Below, one piece after another: positions 38,468-49,985 of a DNA stretch of 64,000 nucleotides; position 1 is the stretch's first letter, and each line of letters starts with the position of its first letter. A program made the translations under genes and the position numbers. Under the pieces are notes generated by a model. That model was not told the DNA's origin. It made no database searches and worked only from the letters and a program-made list of their open reading frames with translations. This stretch comes from Pseudisothecium myosuroides (lineage: Eukaryota; Streptophyta; Bryopsida; Hypnales; Lembophyllaceae): the NCBI GenBank assembly GCA_951799445.1, contig OX637287.1, forward strand, positions 48,017,724 to 48,081,723, in the 5' to 3' direction.

Positions 38468-38730
38468 AACGCGTTATACTAGTTCCGATTATTTAAAGGG
38501 TTGAGACTTGGAATTGGTGTTTGCTTAGTTCCCAATGTGGGACAGAATGGATTGAAAGCTGCCACGGAGGATTGAAATGGTGTGCCCCCAAGTCCGCTGC
38601 AATGATCCATTTAGACTTGAAATTGATGAACTCGTAGATCAATTTGGAGTGCTTTCTTCTTTGACAGATGCAAGGGTGTTGCTCTTGCAAATTTGAGAAT
38701 CTCAGTTGAATGCCCGGCATTTTGTGTCTG
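38468..38730 (+). repeat. Degenerate duplicated block U2, copy a
   Basis: Shares TACTAGTTCCGA, GGGTTGAGA, CCCAA.TGGGACAGA.TGGAT, AGTGCTTTCTTCT and ATGACAGAT-like text, GGGTGT.GCT and GCAAATTT with 40412-40690. A partial copy lies at 39255-39345. Direction is the same in all. Confidence 0.6.
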
Positions 38731-38754
38731 ACGAACAAGGCCCTCGCGTGAAAA

Positions 38755-39060
38755 TTTACGTTGGTGCGCAGCTGTCTTCAGCGCCCACGCAGCCGCCGGA
38801 ACAGGTTGAGCCTGCTTTCCTTTCCTTTTGTGCCTGGGTCTTGGCTTCTCTTCGAGGCTGAGGGATCCAAACTTGAGAGCAATACGCTGTGTTTTGTTAG
38901 CGCACTTAGTCCGCGAAGGTGCCCGCTGTGGTCGGTTTTCAGTTGGTTCTCTTGGTTGTGCTTTTGTTCTACCGACAACGGTAGTCTGAGTGTTAGAGAC
39001 ATTGCTACTTAGCTGGTGGACTATTCGAGCAAGTAAGAGAGAGATAGAGGTGGATCGAAC
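38755..39060 (+). repeat. Degenerate duplicated block U1, copy b
   Basis: Second copy of the block at 37960-38225, about 790 bp further on, which suggests an old tandem duplication of a unit containing U1 and U2. Confidence 0.6.
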
Positions 39061-39432
39061 GGATCGTTGAAGCTTTGGATCTCGCAGTTGTGGTAGTCGT
39101 GATGCTCGTGCCATCCATCCCAAACGCAGAGGCTGAGAAGCTCCGTATGCTCAGTGCACAACGTGGATCCTGCAATCGAACTCTATAGTTTAGCGGGCAG
39201 CGCACTCTGCAACGATTACTTAGGGTTGAGCTTCGACGAAGTCATAGAGTGGAGCGATTCTTTTTCAGGCAGATGATGCAAGGGTGTCGCTGTGTTGCAA
39301 ATTTCGGAATCGTAGTCGAGTTGCCTTCTGTGTTGGGGTTCGAAGAGAAGTGTGGGTATCCATGGCTACGGCGATGAGACGTCATGCGACTAAAGAACAA
39401 TTGAAGTCCTCTGCTATAATGTTTGGCTTGAT

Positions 39433-39622
39433 GGGCAATTTCATTAAAATGGCAATATTATTTTAAAATGGCATGAAAATAGTTCAAAACGGACTTTCTA
39501 AATCTATAGCTATCCTAGATGGTTCAAAACGGCCATTCTGAAATCTATACCAGTCCTAGATGGTGAAAATGGCACATTGTCAAAGTGGCACTTGGAATAC
39601 CGCCATTTTAATGAAATTGTCC
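39433..39622. mobile_element. Fold-back MITE candidate
   Basis: GGGCAATTTCATTAAAATGG at the left end is matched in reverse complement by CCATTTTAATGAAATTGTCC at the right end, with one mismatch in about 21 bp. The 190-bp body contains two tandem units of about 40 bp built around TTCAAAACGG and ATCTATA.C...TCCTAGATGG. No clear target duplication was identified. Confidence 0.6.
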
Positions 39623-40842
39623 ATCTTTTTGTTTATGATTACTTGTAGGTTGGGTGTTAATGTATGTATTTTGTTTGTGAAAGTCACAAATGAACTAAAT
39701 ATTGACTTACATACGAACTCATCAGGGGGTTTCGTTAATTTCAGGTCTTTATTGGTGCAGTTTACTCAGAGTCCGATTCATTGTTGCAAAATCTGGTGGT
39801 AGTAAAAGTTGCCAAGCCAGAGGAGTCTTGCGTTGCTTGCGTTGCTCTTTGGCGAGAGTCTGATTTTGCGTGAACAATTATCGAGTAACTTGCGAGAAGT
39901 GTTTCAGTACTATCATTCTGTAGGTTCATAGAGGAGTCTACCGTTTCTAGGTCTTCAGGCTACAGGTTCATTTCTGAATTCAGTGTATCAATTTTGTCAG
40001 AACCATTTTGTGCCTCTTAAAAGTCGAAGTTGAACACCAAATGTCGCCGATGAAATTTCAATCACCAGAATGATATATTCATGTTCTTTCTTGAGGTGCA
40101 ATTACCTGACATGCACAATTCCGACACAGTTTAAGAATCTCCAAGCCTGGATTTCAGGTCATGTTCGGACTCATGCTTGTGTTCCGAATACAACGTGCGT
40201 TCAAATTTCGCAAGCTGGAGAACTCTGACGTCTGTTCTAATCAAACGAGTGAAGTAATTGCACTTCACCCAGTTAGACATGACAAATTGGATTTTATGAA
40301 GGTTTGAAATCCTGTTCGGCTTCGGTCCGTAGTTGTTCCTTCCGTTCAGGTTATTATTGTGAAGGCTCCCTCTCGGAGCCACCCGGCGTGATCTCCCCGT
40401 AAGTCGGTTATGCAACTCGTACTAGTTCCGACTATTTCTAGGGTTGAGAGAATGAATCGGTGTACGCGGAGGTCCCAATATGGGGACAGAGTGGATCGAA
40501 GTTGGCATTGCGGATTGCAATGGCACGCAGTTACGCAGAAGTCCTCTGCAAGGATCCATCCTGGCTTGCGGTTTGAAGTCCTGAATGAGTTAAGTGCTTT
40601 CTTCTATGACAGATTCCAGGGTGTCGCTCGTGCAAATTTCAGAAACTTTGTCAAATGACTGGCATTTTTTGTTGGGATTTGAAGTGAAGTACCAGTATTT
40701 GTGGCTGTGACGAAGAAGGTCTTTCCATCAAAGTGAAATTCTGTCCTTCAATGTTGTAAATATTTGACTTGGTTGTGTTTTAGTACTCATTGTATGGTGT
40801 GAACGTGAGTATCTCTATGTGAACTCTGAAATGAACTAAATT
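39623..40842. other. Intergenic region with a third U2 block
   Basis: A copy of block U2 occupies about 40412-40690. Otherwise no gene is supported; the short open frames have no recognisable motif. Confidence 0.4.
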
Positions 40843-41052
40843 ATCTAAGGTAGGATCACCCAATGTCGTTAGAAACTAGGTAAGGCATTGATTTTAGGAC
40901 TTAAATGTAGGTAGACTATAGACAACTTATCATTTAGGTCAAAGAACTAAGCTATCTATGGTCTACCTACATTTAAGTTCTGAAATTTTCATCATGTGTA
41001 GAATTTGACGCCATTGGGTATAATGATGCTATTGGGTGCTCCTACCTTAGAT
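40843..41052. mobile_element. Fold-back MITE candidate
   Basis: ATCTAAGGTAGGATCACCCA at 40843 and the reverse complement of the last 22 bp differ at a single base. A second nested pair, GGACTTAAATGTAGGTAGAC and its near-complement GTCTACCTACATTTAAGTTC, gives a long hairpin. Total length is 210 bp with no coding frame. Confidence 0.65.
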
Positions 41053-42403
41053 GCAAATTTATGGAACCCATGTCTATTCATTTCAGGGCTACAGTGGGTC
41101 AATTAGACTAGTAGAAAATGTGGTGGACCTATCCTTGCATGTAGATGTTTCTATGTTTAAATTGGTTGAACAAATTGATTTCATGATGAAAGAATGCATG
41201 TTATATAGGGATGTGGGCATTTCAAAGAGCGTGAAGGTTGTGTTTAATATAATTACAATATAGCTTCCCATGACCAACGTCTCTTGAACAATAAATTGAT
41301 GCAACCAAAAAGATGCAAAGGACTTGATTTTGGAGTATGAAACCTAGGTCAAGGGAGTGGACTTTGTGTTTCATTTGGTGACCTCATTTGTAGAGAAGCC
41401 TAGTGGAGTGATGAGACAACGAAACTATGGAGATGCACTTGGTTTCCATGTCATTGCAATTGTTGGATTTCCTTCTAAAAACTTGACATTCCAATTTTGC
41501 CCACTATCAAACAAAACTTAGAAGTGTAGAACATATTCATGGCTTGAGTTATGAATCTATTTTAAATCATAAAACCTTGCCATCATAGTTGTTATGGTTT
41601 ATCTATGCTTATAATTGTGGTGTAATTTTATGAATTTGTTGTAGTATATTTTGATTAGTTGAACTATAGTAGACCTTGTCTTGGGCAAGATAGGGCCATA
41701 GGTATTGGTATGAACAATTGGGCTTGTTTGAATTTTGTTTTAGGTTGTTTGTAAATTGCTTTGGTGCATCATTTGGGATTGTGAAGTATGGTGTGGGATT
41801 TTAAATGGAAGTGGATTATTGGATATCTAGGAAGTTCAATCTCTTTACTTAAGTGGTAACTTTTAAATATAAGATGAATATGTTTGAAGCAATAGACCAA
41901 GAAGATTTATTGCAAAGACATCGTTTTTTAAAGTTTAGAAAGCATGCAATTGCCTTGGCATCAATTGACTATTATGGAATAACTATAGGCAAACAACATT
42001 TTTTTAATTGAATGGCCAAGCAAAAGTACTCCAAGGACATGTTGTTTGAAGTTCATTGAGAATGCCAAATTTTCCTTGCTTGTATTGAGGTTTTTGAGCA
42101 TGTAGAAAAGGTGATGACTTGAATGGTTTTCATTATTTAACAGGGTGTACCAATTCAAAGCTTACTTCATTTGCTATCCAACATGTGATAATGCATTTGA
42201 CCCATTTGGTTATTTCATGAGATCTAAGGTCCCAATTAAAATAGTTTAATAATAGGAACCATGGCTTAATGATTTTTTGAATGCATTTAGGATAGTGTTC
42301 ATTGTTTGTAGTGTATATTTTTTGTTTAATATTTACAATGTTTCAAATTTAGGCAAGCTTTTATGCAAGTGTACTTATGTATGTGCTCTCTTCTTGTTAT
42401 TAG

Positions 42404-45400
42404 GTCCTTCATTGTTACCAATCACAACTTGGTGAAAGCAAAGCTGTGAGTAAGATTTGAGCATTCATCTCTATTTTTGGATGGTGTGATTTCTTTAAAC
42501 TCAATTTGTATATGAGATTGTGGAAACCACTATTGTAGAAGAATTTCATAATGACTTAATGCTCCTATTATGCAAATTTTTTAACTCTCAATTGGACAAT
42601 GTGACAAGTAACTAGTATCTTTGCTCTTGCAGATTAAGAGAATCCTTGCAGCCTCATCTAATTGCTATGGGCATGTCTTGCATCTCAAAGTTATGTGCCC
42701 TTCCGGTATGTTCTACATCTGTGAACCTATGAGGGATTGCCCACTACAATTTTTGCAAAGTAGTTCACAAACTAGGAATGATTGAATGAAGAAATTTCTA
42801 AAATGTGTTGCAATTGGTTGTTGCCCCCCTTAATCATGACCTTATTCCAATCACATTTTTGCTTCTTCTTTTGGTTGCTTGTCTAAATATTTATATCGAA
42901 GTGTTTACAAATGAAGAGGTCAATCCTTTCAAGCAACCCATCATGTAGGTTATTTATTAAAGTCTTGTTTAAAATAATGTTAAAACACCCTTCATTTTGT
43001 TTTGGCAATGATTTGTATTGAGTGTCTTGGATAAGATTTAGACATTGAAAGTGCTTTGCATATACTATGTGAATATTGTGTAACAGTTTTATTTTGACAA
43101 GTCTTCATGGTGTTTGTATTGAAGGATTTTCATTTTAGCCAAGGATATGATGAACTATGTGCTTGTAGGAATACAATGAAGATAATGATAATTCAGTGGC
43201 AAATTATTTAGTAGGTGATGCAATGCCAAGGTGATGTCCTAAACCTCTTGAAATTTGTCTTTTCAAAGTAGTATTAGGGATTGTGGCATATTTGAACCTT
43301 GATACATGCTAGTACTATTGATTATTCTTCATATTGTACGTCTCATCATTTATTTCACTTTTGAATAGTAGTGTTGTATTTTTCTATTTGCACTTGTTCG
43401 TTTGTGTTTTGAAAGATCTTATGATGATCTAGGTGTTTCAATGAAAGCTCAAGCATTGATCCTGCTTTGGAACCCAGACACAAGATTTTTTTAAGCCACA
43501 GTGGAGCTCAAAAGGAATTTGTGGAACACCTTTGCAAGGCCTTGGAAGACCGATGGCACTATCCTTTTTTTGATCGCCGCCCTGAAAGTTTACCAAAGGG
43601 TGAAAGATTTCCGGAGTTGATCATTCAAGCTGCAAAGCAATGTGACATGTTGATTGTGGTGGTCTCCAATGAGTACTTTATGTCCAAGTGGCCCATGTTT
43701 GAATTGAATGCTTTTGTAAAAATTCATGAGTTGAACCACAAGGTTAAGTGTCTACAAGGTGGATCCAAGGTTTTGCCTCTCTTTTACGGGCTTTCTGTAA
43801 GTGAATTGGAGGATGAGGCCGTTCAAAAGAAATGGTTTGAGAATTGGGAGCACTTGGCTGAGGTTGATCCCAAGAAGAGAATTGTAGTGAATGATTGGAA
43901 GTATGCCTTGAATGTTTTGAGGTCCTTCAATGGGTTGGAGTACAATAAGCAAATGAAGGAGATTGTGGCTTATGAAGATGAGATTGTGAACCATGTTTGC
44001 AAGTCCATTGTTCCTGATTTGAAATGGGATGATTCACATGTCCAAGGCAAATCCAATATTTCTAAGGTAATGCCCATAGGTACCTTTAATTCTATTATGC
44101 TTCTAATTTTTCAAGGTATTGTATTTGTAGATTATATGGAAGGCATAAGTTTCTTGAAAATCTCATTGCTTTCTAAAAAAAGTTATAGTTTTTTGAATTG
44201 AGAAAATTTGATCAACTAGATGAATTTTTGTATTTTTCTATGTTAGGTATTGGAATTTAAACCTTCTATGGCATGTTGCATTGGTGGTATCTATAGGCCA
44301 TTGGTGTTAAGATTGGGAGCATCCAAGTTTCTAAGAAATACCACGTCAAAGTGGTTGGTCTCCATGGAGTGGGTGGTATTGGCAAAACTACAACTTGTAA
44401 GACATTGTCAAATGAATTGTTGAGGGAATATGAAGGTCGTATGTGCCATCTTGAATTCCCAAGTGTTCCTCCCCTAGTCCCCCTTGAGCTCCTTCAAAGA
44501 GCATTGGTAGACTTGACGAGGAAAAGTATGGCAGTGATTCAATCATTGAATGAAGACAAGGTGAGATTGTTGATTTTGGTCTTGATGGCATCTTGTGAAT
44601 GGGTTTAAATTATAGTAAAAAATTTAATACGTCTTTGGTTTTGAGGATTCTATCATAAAAAGTAGTTGGACATTTTTATTTACTTTAATGTCTATCCCTA
44701 TTTGAGAAATTTTATTTCAAGGTTTTGCACCATTGAAGGTGACCTCTTCTGTAGTGATATGTTTGAAATTGTGTGTCAAGATATGACATGCTTCTTGAAC
44801 ACTTAGCTAATGGTATTGATGTTGAAGTTGTTGTGAGTTTTATTTAGATGGCTTACATTTTTAGGTCTTGAATGTGAGCAGTGCAAAAATGCTTTGCATA
44901 CAAGTGTATCCAAGCAAAAGGTCTTTTTGGCTATGGACAATGTCTCGGATGACTACAAATCAATGAAGCATGCAAAAATGTTTTTGGAAGCTCCTTACCA
45001 TAAGGAGAGTTTGGTGATTGTGATTGCTCGTTCCAAAAGTGTTCTTGAGCGCTTGGGGATAGATGGAGATGCATGTGTTGAGATGCCAGAGCTTGAAGAG
45101 GTGGATGCAATGAAATTGCTTTTGCACCATGCTGCACGTGGAAAGGAATTTACTAGAGATGAAGATAAGGGTCACATATTGGAGTGCATCCAAAGGTATT
45201 ACTTTTCCAAGGGAGATGGAGTTGGTCACCATTACCATCCTTTGGCTTTGGAAGCTTTGGGTTTGCAATTGGGTTACCATGGAGAGAATCCCTTGGAATG
45301 GGTGGAGAATTTGCCACGGGTTAGAACTTTTAGTTCTTTGTCAAGGGCAAATCCTGTCTTTGACATTTTGAGGAGCAATTTCGACTTGCTACCATCAAGT

Positions 45401-47379
45401 GAACAAAATTTGTTTATGGATGTGATACTCTTTTACAAGCTTCCTAAATATGACTTGTATGCTTCGCGTATCATGTGGTTGTGTGACCTTCACAAGGAAG
45501 ACAAAGATGTAATTCGGCATCGGGTACACCATCTGCATTTATCTTTTTGCAAGTTTTGTATACTATGCTTTGTATTTCTAGTTTCAATGTTCTTTTATTT
45601 TATTGTTTTACCTCTTGTTTGTAGTTGTCATTGGTAATGAATGATGTCCAATCCTACTTTTCTTGACTGAACAAATCCTTTTGGAATCAATTTGTACTGG
45701 AGATAAGCATCTGAGATATTGAATAAGAGATATAAAGGTTGGAAGTTGAAAATGAGATGTTCAGCTTTGAAAGTTGCTTATGAGTTGAAACAAGATGCAC
45801 CAATAGTAGCATTAGAAAGTCAATTGTTCATTTAGAGTGGGAGTCTTTTCAAAGTAGATAAATTGAATGAAATGGAGTGTGGAAAGTGTAAATTGATTCA
45901 TTTGTTAAAAGTTTTGATTTCAATCTTTTGTGATGGATTTAAAGGATGTCTGAGTCGTGTGAGCAAAGTATGTCCTAGTTTATTGAACATATCAAAACGC
46001 AACTAGTTTTCTTATGTAGTGTTGGATGAATAGTATGTCTGGCGAACTTACTTGGATTGGTGTTTGAATGGCAGTTGGAGAACTTGAAACGAAAAGGCTT
46101 ACTCCAAGATGTGGATTTGAGAACCGGAGAGATAACCATCCATGATTTGTATTTTGAATTTGCTGAATTGGAAGCACAAGGCTCTTTCAACAATTCGAGA
46201 GACTTGAGGGAGCGGAAGTGGGTGTATGTGGACAGTTGGGATCTCACAGAGCTTGAAAAGACACCAGAAGGTAGATGTTGGTCGAAATTGGTACGCCTTG
46301 CTATTGCACTACCAGATGTTGGTGGAATTGCAAGTTTGGAGGGAATCCAATGGAATCATTTTTCCAATGTTGAAGTATTGGATTTGGCAGGGGTGGATTG
46401 GGGATAGAGAACTATCAATTTAGAGCGCTTGGTGGGCTTAAGGTTTTTGTATTTGTTTGATAAGGTAAGGTTTGGTAGGCTTAAGGGCTTGGAAAAACTG
46501 AAGAAGCTCACCCGATTTATATGGACATCCTTTGGTGAGGGTAATGGTCCTCATATTGTAGGCCAACTTCCTTTGTCCCTCAAAACATTGGCCATTGAAG
46601 GAAAGGGGTTGGTATTGAGGTCGGACCTCCTTACTTGTTGCCACAATTTGTCCAAACTAAACATTACTTGGGTAGAAGTGTGTACTTTAGATTTGAGCAA
46701 TTGTGGGTCCTTAGAAAATGTGACCCTTGAAAATATTCAGAATTTGCAAACCGTGTCAGGCTTCTTAGCCTGTCAACCATCCAATCTACAATCTCGTTAC
46801 ATTTATGACTGCACAAATTTGGTTGATATTTTGGGGATGGATCACCTTATTGGACTAAGGAAATTGAGAATTGAGAGTTGTCCAAAGTTGGAGGTGCGTG
46901 GTCTCATTGAATTGCCTGATTTGGAATTAAGATTAGGGAGAGGAGGTTTTCAGAGTTTGGTGGTGGGTGCACAAGATTCCATTCTACCCCAGCTTCAAGA
47001 GCTTACTTGCTCATATTATCAATCCGCTATGGGACTGAATCTCAATGGATTCAATCGTATAGAAGTTCTGGGCTTGAAATCCAACTATGGATTGACATCC
47101 TTGGAAGGAGTGGGGTATTTGCCTGCATTGCGACACCTCAATCTTATGGATTGCAAAGAGTTGTTGCAGCTGCCCGACTTGAGTAAGTCCAGGTACCTTG
47201 AAGACCTCGACCTTATGGGATGTTTTGCGCTCGAGCTTCACGAGAAAGATATTCAGATGCTTTCAGAGTTGCCTTTGTTGCAGCCGGTGCCCTTTTCAGG
47301 ACGGAATGAGTCGCTGAGTTTGAGGTTGGACTTTGTTCGACGGAAGGCACTATTTCATTCATGCGAAGAGACGCATTGA
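42404..47379 (+). pseudogene. TIR-NB-ARC-LRR immune receptor-type gene, probably disabled
   Basis: Intact relatives detect pathogens inside the cell and signal through NADase activity of the TIR domain. Exons that join in phase: 42404-42445, 42633-42705, 43169-43230, 43433-44066 and 44297-44560. Two more blocks are 44865-45523 and 46075-47379. The TIR domain (43433-44066) shows KIFLSHSGAQKEF and SKWPMFELNAF, whose Glu is the expected catalytic residue. NB-ARC has the P-loop GVGGIGKTT, kinase-2 KVFLAMDNV, GLPL-like HPLALEALG and an MHD-like IHD. The LRR part follows to 47379. Two defects: the exon ending at 44560 (phase 0) does not match the block at 44865, which needs one extra base; and the LRR frame has TAG at 46405-46407, then continues open for over 320 codons. 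A further exon-like stretch at 41087-41236 (50 codons) may belong to the N-terminus. Confidence 0.8.
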
Positions 47380-49558
47380 TTTTCACCTTCTTGGTTGCAT
47401 TGGAAGGAGCACGGTTGGGACGAGAGAGATCTGGGTGCACCTCCCCTTCAAATTGCAAAGCTTGGCCCTATATGAGGAGCAGCAGGTCACAAGCGCAAAG
47501 ATTGAATGCATGCTGCACACTCTCGAGCATTGTATGCAAATTGATTGGTCAAGATCTGGCAATTGCAACGGATTGAGCCAGTTGGAAAGGAGGCTGGTGC
47601 TTATTGGCCTCTTCTGTGAATCTTCTGACACGGAGTTAACAACATCACCAAGCTTATGTCTTGATTCGGAAAGAGGAAATGGTATCTTTTGATCCAACCT
47701 GGTTCTGGAAAAGTGGCGACGCTTTTAGCAATCTGTTTACGTGGCAATCGAATTAGGCACATTCCTTGTTGGTTTAGCAGGTGGAATTTGACAACGTGAA
47801 TGGGCAGAGGATGCACGTGGAGGTGGAGGTTACTTTTCGAATTTCCTGTACCTCTCTTATTAGGGTGTCAGGAGTCGAGGCTGATGGGTTTGGAGATCGT
47901 TGTTAAGGAGACTTTTGATCCTCGCTCACGGTGGCAATCGAAATGTTCAGTCCCGCAAGAGGATTCCTTCAGTTCAATATTCTTTTCTCTGCAGCATGCA
48001 TGTGTTGAATATTGCAAACACTTGCGACTCTCCCATTGTCTATGCGCTACAAAATTCTGGGGGACCTCAATTGTTACGCATCCTGTTATTGCAATTTCTT
48101 TCGTCTGCATTGTGTTTGTCACTGAGAGATTCTTGTGTAATTTCTGACCTTCACATTGACAACAAAGATTGGTAGAGTGAGATTGCCATTCAAGAAGTTG
48201 ATCATAGTACTAGCACAACTGAAGGATGCATGCTGCTGTAGCTTTGAGAAATGAAACAATGGATCATTTGTGGTAAGAAAGGGGCATTGTATGGAATTTG
48301 GGAGGCCCCAACAGTGAGCTGTGTGCGTTCATTGATTTGCATGACTTTGCACTCCATTCCCAAGCACCCCTTTTTGGCCCTCATGGATTTTATAATGTCC
48401 GACACAACATTGTTTTATCTTAAGAGTGAGGGCTCAAAATCAATGTAACCTGCAATATCAGAGTTTCTAGAAAATGTACTTTATGTGGACATTAGTAAAA
48501 TATATCAACATTTTAACCTGCACTAGTGAAAAGTAGTGTGAATTTTGTACTTTTCTGCACGCGCTCAAAGAGGATTAACAAGTATTGTGATGCAAGAGCT
48601 GTGACATGTTCGTCATGGGACAGGTGAAACCGTCGTTGTGATGGAAGGTCATGCAGGTGTATGAAGAAGTCGCAATATTAGATGTACTGATTGATAGGAA
48701 TGAAACCATTTGCTGACATTCCACAACTAAGGTGAATGCACTCAAAATCGTCAATGTTAAGCAATTCAGCATAGTTGGAGGCAACTTTTCCTAAAATTGA
48801 TATTTTTGTAGTATTAGCAAGTGAAAATGATGAATATTCAAAAAAAATATAGATTTTTCAGATGGGGTATGTAATTTCTATGATTTTTCAAAGTGCCGGC
48901 TCCTTAGACCACTGGAATTGTCACATAGGTGCAACCTGAACCAAAATCTGCAGAAATCAACAGTCAACAAATCAGAGTTAAGTATGTGTCCTTCAAATTC
49001 ATCAACAAATCAAAGTAAAACATTTGTAGCACACATTAACAAATGTCTAGGGACACATTTAGTGGACCTCTAAGGTGCAGGAATGGGGACAGGGACGCTT
49101 TTGGATGTTTCTACCTTGGATTGAACTTGCTCTGTTTCACTACAATTTGCTCCCCAATTTACATGACTGAGAAGTCTTAATTAGACTCCAGGATGAGTAG
49201 TGATTGATCATCTCATGAAAACAAAGACAACTTGTACGATGGTGCGTGGTACATGCCTCTACTGTAGAGGTTTTGCAAAAGTCATGCTGTCGTTTTCGAA
49301 CTCAATTTTTTGAAGCCAACACCGGATGGGACTGAAATCTTTGTCCAAGTGTATCACTGCAAACCCCACTGCAAAAATTAAAAATCCAATAGCAAAAAAC
49401 CAAGTATCAAACGCAATTCTGCAGCCACTCATGCGCAAAGTCCTTTAGTGCCTTGTTTGTGTTGGGAGCTGCAAGCCGATGGAACCAATATTCCAATTTG
49501 AAGAGGGAGACAACTAAATTGTACTCTGGAGTATGCAACTATGTGTTTTTGATTGCAG
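47380..49558. other. 3' flank of the TIR-NB-ARC-LRR gene and intergenic DNA
   Basis: Small open frames (for example 47333-47692 and 47800-48147) resemble no family and lie in shadow frames or 3' UTR. No gene supported. Confidence 0.4.
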
Positions 49559-49985
49559 TCCCCTGGACAAGAAGTTATTGTAGATCGTGTGGCACTTGGT
49601 ATGCAATCTGCAGTAGAGGGAGCTGCCCTAGCTGAGAGCAAGCGCGGTGCTCTGGGAGCTGAGCTTGTCAAAGTGTTCTGCATGCTAACAGCCTCCAACT
49701 CAAGCAACAGGCATCAACACTCTATCAACAACAACTCCCTCTAGCACACAAGACCTCCACCCTGAGCCTGATGACAGCTGCAGCCAGTCCCCTGGGAACC
49801 AGTTCGTCAGAGGTAGCAGCACCCGAGCCCTCTTTCCACCCAAAAGGCGGTCTCGGATTTACATCTCATCCCGGCCGAGGTCAACAGCATCTGGGACCAA
49901 GAGTCATGGGGGCCTTCACAATATTTCTTGAAACGGAGAAGCCGACTGTATGAAAACCAGCAGCACCACTAATTCAGGTATTGAA
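49559..49985 (+). pseudogene. Broken copy of the penultimate exon of the coiled-coil gene
   Basis: Near-identical to exon 33002-33417, in the same direction and also preceded by an AG acceptor. It is disabled: an insertion next to the start (AAGAAGTTATTG) introduces a stop at once in the ancestral frame, and loss of CCCT near 49738 shifts the frame into a stop. The upstream exons and the final exon are absent. A residual 63-codon frame covers 49553-49744. It is a by-product of the segmental duplication. Confidence 0.85.

Larger units (their letters stand above)
37343..39432. other. GC-richer region with duplicated non-coding blocks
   Basis: Unlike the AT-rich flanks, this region is GC-richer and contains two kinds of degenerate repeated block (37960-38225 with 38755-39060, and 38468-38730 with 39255-39345 and 40412-40690). 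A 57-codon acidic open frame starts at ATG 37661 (MPERKKISFTTEGAEEVEQG) and ends at 37831; it could be an isolated exon, but no partner was found. Long minus-strand frames at 37577-37999 and 38611-39123 overlap the repeats and are not conserved between copies, so they are not called. Confidence 0.4.

Noticed and set aside
38611..39123. 170-codon minus-strand frame
   Set aside because: It spans duplicated blocks U1 and U2, and the reading frame is not kept in the other copies.
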